A DNA stretch of 64,000 nucleotides, taken from Deltaproteobacteria bacterium CG11_big_fil_rev_8_21_14_0_20_45_16. Its GTDB lineage: Bacteria > Bdellovibrionota > UBA2394. The stretch spans positions 1 to 64,000 of the forward strand of contig PCXB01000004.1 of the NCBI GenBank assembly GCA_002787535.1. The letters are read 5' to 3'. This document shows, piece after piece, positions 60,423 to 64,000 of the stretch. A program made the translations under genes and the position numbers. The notes beneath the pieces are model-generated. The model was not told the origin of the DNA. It did not search any database and saw only the letters and a program-made list of their open reading frames with translations. Position 1 is the first letter of the stretch; the number at the start of each line of letters is the position of its first letter.

Positions 60423-61775
60423 ATGAAAAAAGTCTTTATACAGACCTATGGCTGCCAAATGAATGAATACGACAGCCAACAAATGCTTCAGGTTCTTAGC
60501 GCCAAGGGCTTTGAAAAAACTACGCGACCGGAAGAGGCTCAACTTTTGCTGATTAACTCCTGCGCCGTTCGTGAAAAATCCGAAGTAAAAGCACTAAGCT
60601 TTTTAGGACGAATAGCCAAACTTAAGAAAACCGATCCTAGCAAAGTCATTGGCTTTGGTGGATGCGTCGGCCAAACCGAAGGCCCCAAGCTCCTGAAACG
60701 TCATTCGTTCTTGGACTTTGCTTTCGGCACAAATAATTATCGTGAACTTCCTCAAATGATCGAAGACTTTGAACATCGATGGGCCGATACAAGTGCCGAC
60801 GATGAACGGGATACCTTACTACCAAGTTTTCGGCCGGACTCTAAAAGCCAAGCCTTTATTACAATTACCAATGGGTGCGATAAATTTTGTTCCTATTGCA
60901 TCGTCCCCTTTACACGTGGTCGCGAACTGAGTCGCATGCCCGAAGAAATTGTAGCCGAAGCGGAGATCCTCGTGCAGAGAGGCGTTTCGGAGATCATGTT
61001 GCTTGGGCAGAATGTAAATTCTTATTGGGGCAAAAATCAAAGTGGACGATACACCAAACTTCATGAGCTTCTTCATATTTTTCAGAAAGAAAGTGAAGGT
61101 GGAAAACTTTCGGGCCTCAAACGTCTGCGCTATACAACCTCCCATCCACGAGACTTCGACGAAGATCTCGCAAGAGACTTTCGAGACCTTGAGATTTTGT
61201 GTGAATATCTTCACCTGCCATTTCAAGCAGGCTCGGACGCCGTCCTTAAACGAATGCGACGATTTTATAGGATTGATTCCTATTTGAGAAAATTGGAAAA
61301 ACTTCGAGAGTATTCACCAGATATCGCCCTCTCGACAGATATCATCGTGGGATTTCCAGGCGAAACTCGAGAGGATTTTCAAAAGACTTTGGATGTGCTC
61401 CGACAAGTAGAGTTTGATAATGCCTATTATTTTAAATACAGCGCACGCCCGTACACACGTTCGGAACAAATGGAAGATGATGTTTCGCCTGAAGAGAAAA
61501 CAGAGCGCATCCAGGCCCTGAAGGAATTACAGCGCTCAATAAGTCGAAAAAAATATCGCGAAGATATTGGTCGTAAGGTTGAAATCATGCTGGAAGGACC
61601 CTCGCGCACGAAGTCTCATCTCTGGACAGGACGGACACGTGGCAATCGTCTTGTTCACCTGCCCAAGGAAGATACGTTTGCAAACGGTGATATCCTTTGG
61701 GCCGAAATTTTGGATGCCACTCATTGCTGGCTCGATGGGCGGCGTCTCGATCTTCCACGAGCGATAGTTGCTTGA
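60423..61775 (+). CDS. miaB: tRNA-2-methylthio-N6-dimethylallyladenosine synthase
   Basis: Radical-SAM methylthiotransferase acting on position 37 of tRNAs. The N-terminal UPF0004 domain has its three cluster Cys (YGCQMN, NSCAVRE, GGCVGQ). The radical-SAM CxxxCxxC is in NGCDKFCSYCIVPFTRG. The C-terminal TRAM domain begins around residue 380 (GRKVEIMLEGPS, GRTRGNRLVHLP). The 450 residues match the family. The MiaB subgroup rather than RimO or MtaB is indicated by QTYGCQMNEYDS and VPFTRGRELSR. The VanZ-like gene overlaps its stop. Confidence 0.97.
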   Translation: MKKVFIQTYGCQMNEYDSQQMLQVLSAKGFEKTTRPEEAQLLLINSCAVREKSEVKALSFLGRIAKLKKTDPSKVIGFGGCVGQTEGPKLLKRHSFLDFAFGTNNYRELPQMIEDFEHRWADTSADDERDTLLPSFRPDSKSQAFITITNGCDKFCSYCIVPFTRGRELSRMPEEIVAEAEILVQRGVSEIMLLGQNVNSYWGKNQSGRYTKLHELLHIFQKESEGGKLSGLKRLRYTTSHPRDFDEDLARDFRDLEILCEYLHLPFQAGSDAVLKRMRRFYRIDSYLRKLEKLREYSPDIALSTDIIVGFPGETREDFQKTLDVLRQVEFDNAYYFKYSARPYTRSEQMEDDVSPEEKTERIQALKELQRSISRKKYREDIGRKVEIMLEGPSRTKSHLWTGRTRGNRLVHLPKEDTFANGDILWAEILDATHCWLDGRRLDLPRAIVA

Positions 61776-62209
61776 GACTTAAAAGCATAATCCGTTATTG
61801 GTCGCCAGTTGCCTTTCAGGCGAGCATAATTTTTTACCTCTCCTCGATCCCGCAAAACAACCTGCCTCATTTTGAGTTTTTTATGCTCGATAAGGTTGTT
61901 CACTTTATTCTTTTTTTGTTTCTTGGACTCTTTACCATGCGACTATTGGTTAACTTTACGCGATGGCGACATCGTCGAAAAATTGTTTGGGTGGCCGTGG
62001 CAATGGCAAGCCTCTATGGATTCATGGATGAATTTCACCAGATGTTTACGCCAGGTCGGGGGGTTGAATTGGGAGATTTTTTGGCGGATTGTATGGGAGC
62101 CACCGTGGGGGCTCATTTGATCGATGTCTATTTGAGTTTAAGAGCGCGCTGGACGAAGAGACAAAACTTGCCGGAAAATCTCAGTCGAGGGAAGATAAGC
62201 CGTGGGTAA
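61772..62209 (+). CDS. VanZ-family membrane protein
   Basis: The ORF opens inside miaB, but the likely start is the TTG at 61772, which overlaps the miaB stop (TTGA). It places the protein start just before the first membrane helix (YWSPVAFQASIIFYLSSIPQ). The VanZ pattern follows: DKVVHFILFLFLGLFTMRL, a third helix (VWVAVAMASLYGFMDEFHQ), then FTPGRGVELGDFLADCMGATVG. Family members other than VanZ itself have no well-established function; glycopeptide resistance should not be inferred. The last codons overlap the next gene by 8 bp, so translation is coupled. Confidence 0.85.
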   Translation: MRLKSIIRYWSPVAFQASIIFYLSSIPQNNLPHFEFFMLDKVVHFILFLFLGLFTMRLLVNFTRWRHRRKIVWVAVAMASLYGFMDEFHQMFTPGRGVELGDFLADCMGATVGAHLIDVYLSLRARWTKRQNLPENLSRGKISRG

Positions 62210-62678
62210 GTTCACCAGTTTAGAAAAGTGCTGTCTTACGAAAGATTGGCGAATAGAAGAGCGAGCCGCTCTGGCTCACTATCTTGAGAAACAAGAACTT
62301 ACAAAAAATGAACCCTTATTTATTGAGGACCATAGCGAACGAAAACTTTATATTATCGACAGTGGCCTTGTTTCTGTCTCCTTGGGATTTATGACAGTGG
62401 AAATGGGCCCTGGTCAGTCGCTCGGCGAATTTTCACTTTTTCAAGACACCAAGAAAAAAACAACGGCTATCGCCTTGGAAGATTGTAGCTTTTGGGTTCT
62501 TACACTCGAAAGATGGGAACTCGTCAAAGAAGAGGTGCCTGATGTCGCCGCGAAGCTCACACAGAGTATTAATCAGAAAATGGCCAATTTGTTGGAAATC
62601 TCTCAGTTGCCGCCAAGAGTTTCAGAGATGATTACGGGCCGAAGTTTCCATGATACCGAGGTCCATCGGCAAATCTGA
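62202..62678 (+). CDS. Cyclic-nucleotide-binding-domain protein
   Basis: GTG start with GAGGGAAG in front, overlapping the VanZ-like gene. Residues 15-135 form a cNMP-binding beta-roll: PLFIEDHSERKLYIIDSGLVSV, then the phosphate-binding-cassette region GPGQSLGEFSLFQDTKKKTTAIA. The cassette has the G-E of the consensus but lacks the usual Arg that binds the cyclic phosphate (R-x-A/S replaced by KKKTTA), so ligand binding is uncertain. There is no helix-turn-helix; the protein ends soon after the helix that follows the roll. It may be a stand-alone sensor subunit or a structural relative. The last 57 bp overlap the 3' end of lipB on the other strand. Confidence 0.82.
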   Translation: MGKFTSLEKCCLTKDWRIEERAALAHYLEKQELTKNEPLFIEDHSERKLYIIDSGLVSVSLGFMTVEMGPGQSLGEFSLFQDTKKKTTAIALEDCSFWVLTLERWELVKEEVPDVAAKLTQSINQKMANLLEISQLPPRVSEMITGRSFHDTEVHRQI

Positions 62679-63320
62679 CTTTTGCGATCCGAATCGGCTT
62701 ATAAAGATCGACTCTAATTCCTCGGCAACTTCTTTCAGGCTCAACTTGACTGACTCATTTTTCATGGATGTCATAATCGAAGCATCAAAATCGCATGGAC
62801 GAATTTTATCAAAAAGCGAAAGATCATTCGAAATATTTAAAGAAATTCCATGATAGGTTACCCACCGCCGCACCGCTATCCCAAGACTCGCAATCTTTTT
62901 AATTTGATTCCCTGAATCTTTAATCCAAACTCCCGTCGGGCCAAATCGCCCCGCACGGAGACCCTTGTTTATAAGATAATCAATAATGATCTGCTCACAA
63001 AATCTTAAGAAACTACTGAGACCGCCCAGAAATTCGCCCCCTTGCAATTTGATCAGTAGATAAATAACAAGCTGTCCTGGCGAATGAAGCGTGACATCCC
63101 CACCTCTCTCAATATCAAATACCGGCAAGCCCGTCTTATCTACAATATTCGAATCTTGACTGCGGCGCCCTTTGGTAATGACGGCTTCATGTTCACAAAA
63201 AATAAGACTCTCTGCCGCCTGTCCACTTACAATATCCTTCACTCGCTCTTGCTGAAATTTCCAAATTTCTTCGTAAGATCGGCTTTGAGCGCCATAGAAA
63301 TGAAAGACCTCCAACTTCAT
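62622..63320 (-). CDS. lipB: Octanoyl-[ACP]:protein octanoyltransferase
   Basis: Transfers octanoate from acyl carrier protein to lipoyl domains, the first step of lipoate synthesis. Family motifs are intact: DIERGGDVTLHSPGQLV, GPTGVWIKDSG, KKIASLGIAVRRWVTYHGISLN with the active-site Lys, and IRPCDFD with the catalytic Cys. The ATG at 63320 follows a GTG at 63323 that overlaps the lpd stop. The gene lies directly downstream of lpd, a subunit of lipoate-dependent dehydrogenase complexes, which fits its role. The C-terminus is longer than the core by about 30 residues and overlaps the convergent cNMP-domain gene. lipA is not in the window. Confidence 0.95.
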   Translation of the reverse strand: MKLEVFHFYGAQSRSYEEIWKFQQERVKDIVSGQAAESLIFCEHEAVITKGRRSQDSNIVDKTGLPVFDIERGGDVTLHSPGQLVIYLLIKLQGGEFLGGLSSFLRFCEQIIIDYLINKGLRAGRFGPTGVWIKDSGNQIKKIASLGIAVRRWVTYHGISLNISNDLSLFDKIRPCDFDASIMTSMKNESVKLSLKEVAEELESIFISRFGSQKSDLPMDLGIMETSARNHL

Positions 63321-63322
63321 CA

Positions 63323-64000
63323 CTAGGCTGTTGCACTCGACTTATCAGATCGAGAATGCCCCGGTTGATAAACATGAATGGCATGTCCAAAGTAAGCTTC
63401 GGCAGCCTCCATGACAGATTCTGGGTAGGTTGGGTGTGTATGAATCGTGAGAGCCAGATCTTCGACACTCGCGCCCATTTCCATCGCCAGCGCACCTTCG
63501 GCAATCAAGTTGCCCGCATCCGGCCCGACGATATGCATACCGAGCAAATCATTGGTCTTGGCATCGCCAATAATTTTAACAAAACCTTCGGGATGATTGT
63601 TGGCTAGCGCCCGTCCCAAGGCGGCGAACGGAAACTTCCCGATTTTGACATTGAGACCTTTGGCCTTGGCTTCAGCCTCAGAAATCCCTACTGAAGCGAT
63701 TTCCGGATCTGTAAACGTGGCTGCCGGAATAACTTTGTAATCAACAAGCGATTTGGCATCACCCGCGACATGGGCTGCCGCTATCATGGCCTCATGAGAA
63801 GCTCGATGCGCCAAAGCCGGGCCCGTGGTGACATCTCCAATGGCATAGATATTGGAAATATTTGTTTGAAGCGCACGATTGACCGGAATGAAGCCTCGTT
63901 CATCTTTTTTGACTCCCGCTTTCTCGATAGCCAATTTATCCGTAAAGGGTTTTCGTCCCACCGAAACCAAAACAATATCCGCCTCGAAGGTCATTTCCTC
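63323..64000 (-). CDS. lpd: Dihydrolipoyl dehydrogenase, C-terminal part (cut by window edge)
   Basis: The start codon lies beyond base 64000. The visible 223 residues contain the end of the NAD domain (ADIVLVSVGRKPFTD), the FAD-contacting SNIYAIGDVTTGPALAHRAS, and the dimerisation domain with FTDPEIASVGISEAEAKAKG. The catalytic His-Glu motif HTHPTYPESVMEAAE is present. This is the E3 subunit shared by pyruvate and 2-oxoglutarate dehydrogenase complexes. The stop overlaps the GTG/ATG start of lipB (TAGTGATG), so the pair is coupled. The internal ATG at 63994 in the ORF track is not the real start. Confidence 0.95.
   Translation of the reverse strand, partial: EEMTFEADIVLVSVGRKPFTDKLAIEKAGVKKDERGFIPVNRALQTNISNIYAIGDVTTGPALAHRASHEAMIAAAHVAGDAKSLVDYKVIPAATFTDPEIASVGISEAEAKAKGLNVKIGKFPFAALGRALANNHPEGFVKIIGDAKTNDLLGMHIVGPDAGNLIAEGALAMEMGASVEDLALTIHTHPTYPESVMEAAEAYFGHAIHVYQPGHSRSDKSSATA

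Noticed and set aside
61772-62209. Glycopeptide resistance from the VanZ-like gene
   Set aside because: VanZ-family proteins are widespread in bacteria without resistance, and no other van genes are present.
1-64000. CRISPR arrays, insertion sequences, prophage or tRNA-associated islands
   Set aside because: No regularly spaced repeats, transposase or integrase motifs, terminal repeats, or tRNA T-loop signatures were seen on either strand.

Overview
The window looks like chromosomal DNA of a Gram-negative bacterium with a complex envelope, most likely a member of the Bdellovibrionota (Bdellovibrionia/Oligoflexia) or a related deltaproteobacterial lineage. The support is indirect. There is a cluster of TolQ/TolR-type motor genes with an AgmX/PglI-type protein, an outer-membrane barrel and TPR proteins, resembling the Myxococcus Agl/Glt gliding machinery. 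There are also very many exported proteins of unknown function, a 1838-residue lipoprotein, and several GGDEF, receiver and sensor-kinase proteins. I saw no insertion sequence, prophage, CRISPR array, tRNA or rRNA. The housekeeping genes (nrdAB, rpmG, dusB, fabD, miaB, lipB, lpd) look intact, except that lpd is cut by the window edge.

Layout. 280-2587 (-): an exported unknown and a YhiN/HI0933 flavoprotein. 2660-3895 (+): rmuC. 4214-9389: four exported proteins of unknown function in two convergent pairs. 9594-11084 (+): a degenerate receiver protein. 11081-14541 (-): nrdA-nrdB, preceded by a long leader with two inverted DnaA-box-like sites and a perfect 26-bp palindrome. 15099-15278 (-): rpmG (L33), which is absent from the ORF track. 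15338-18825 (-): HEAT-repeat membrane protein, family 2 glycosyltransferase and diguanylate cyclase. 19004-20293 (-): a VWA lipoprotein. 20655-28318 (+): the Agl/Glt-like envelope motor cluster. 28420-30504: a PAS histidine kinase convergent with a LuxR-type response regulator. 30686-36202 (-): a giant lipoprotein with an M36-like peptidase and beta-propeller repeats. 36418-38313 (+): an acyl-CoA dehydrogenase.

The most unusual part is 38402-50490. A three-gene, translationally coupled minus-strand operon encodes a PrkA-like AAA+ protein, a 1787-residue protein with a Clp/Hsp100-like double-AAA C-terminal part, and a SpoVR-YhbH(DUF444) fusion. These correspond to the normally cytoplasmic PrkA/YeaG-YeaH-YcgB module, yet all three start with clear signal peptides. 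One base pair from its 3' end lies a convergent gene for a FliA-like sigma factor that also starts with a signal-peptide-like sequence. Exported versions of ATP-dependent and transcription proteins are not part of any system I know. In a predatory lineage, delivery to a prey cell is one possible explanation, but that is inference.

50749-57738: a glycerophosphodiesterase, a PHP phosphoesterase overlapping an exported subtilisin-like protease, a strong terminator, and three more exported unknowns, one interrupted by an in-frame TAG. 57901-64000: a small orphan ORF, dusB, fabD, miaB, a VanZ-like protein, a cyclic-nucleotide-binding-domain protein, lipB, and the 3' end of lpd. lpd and lipB are adjacent on one strand, which fits lipoate-dependent dehydrogenase function.
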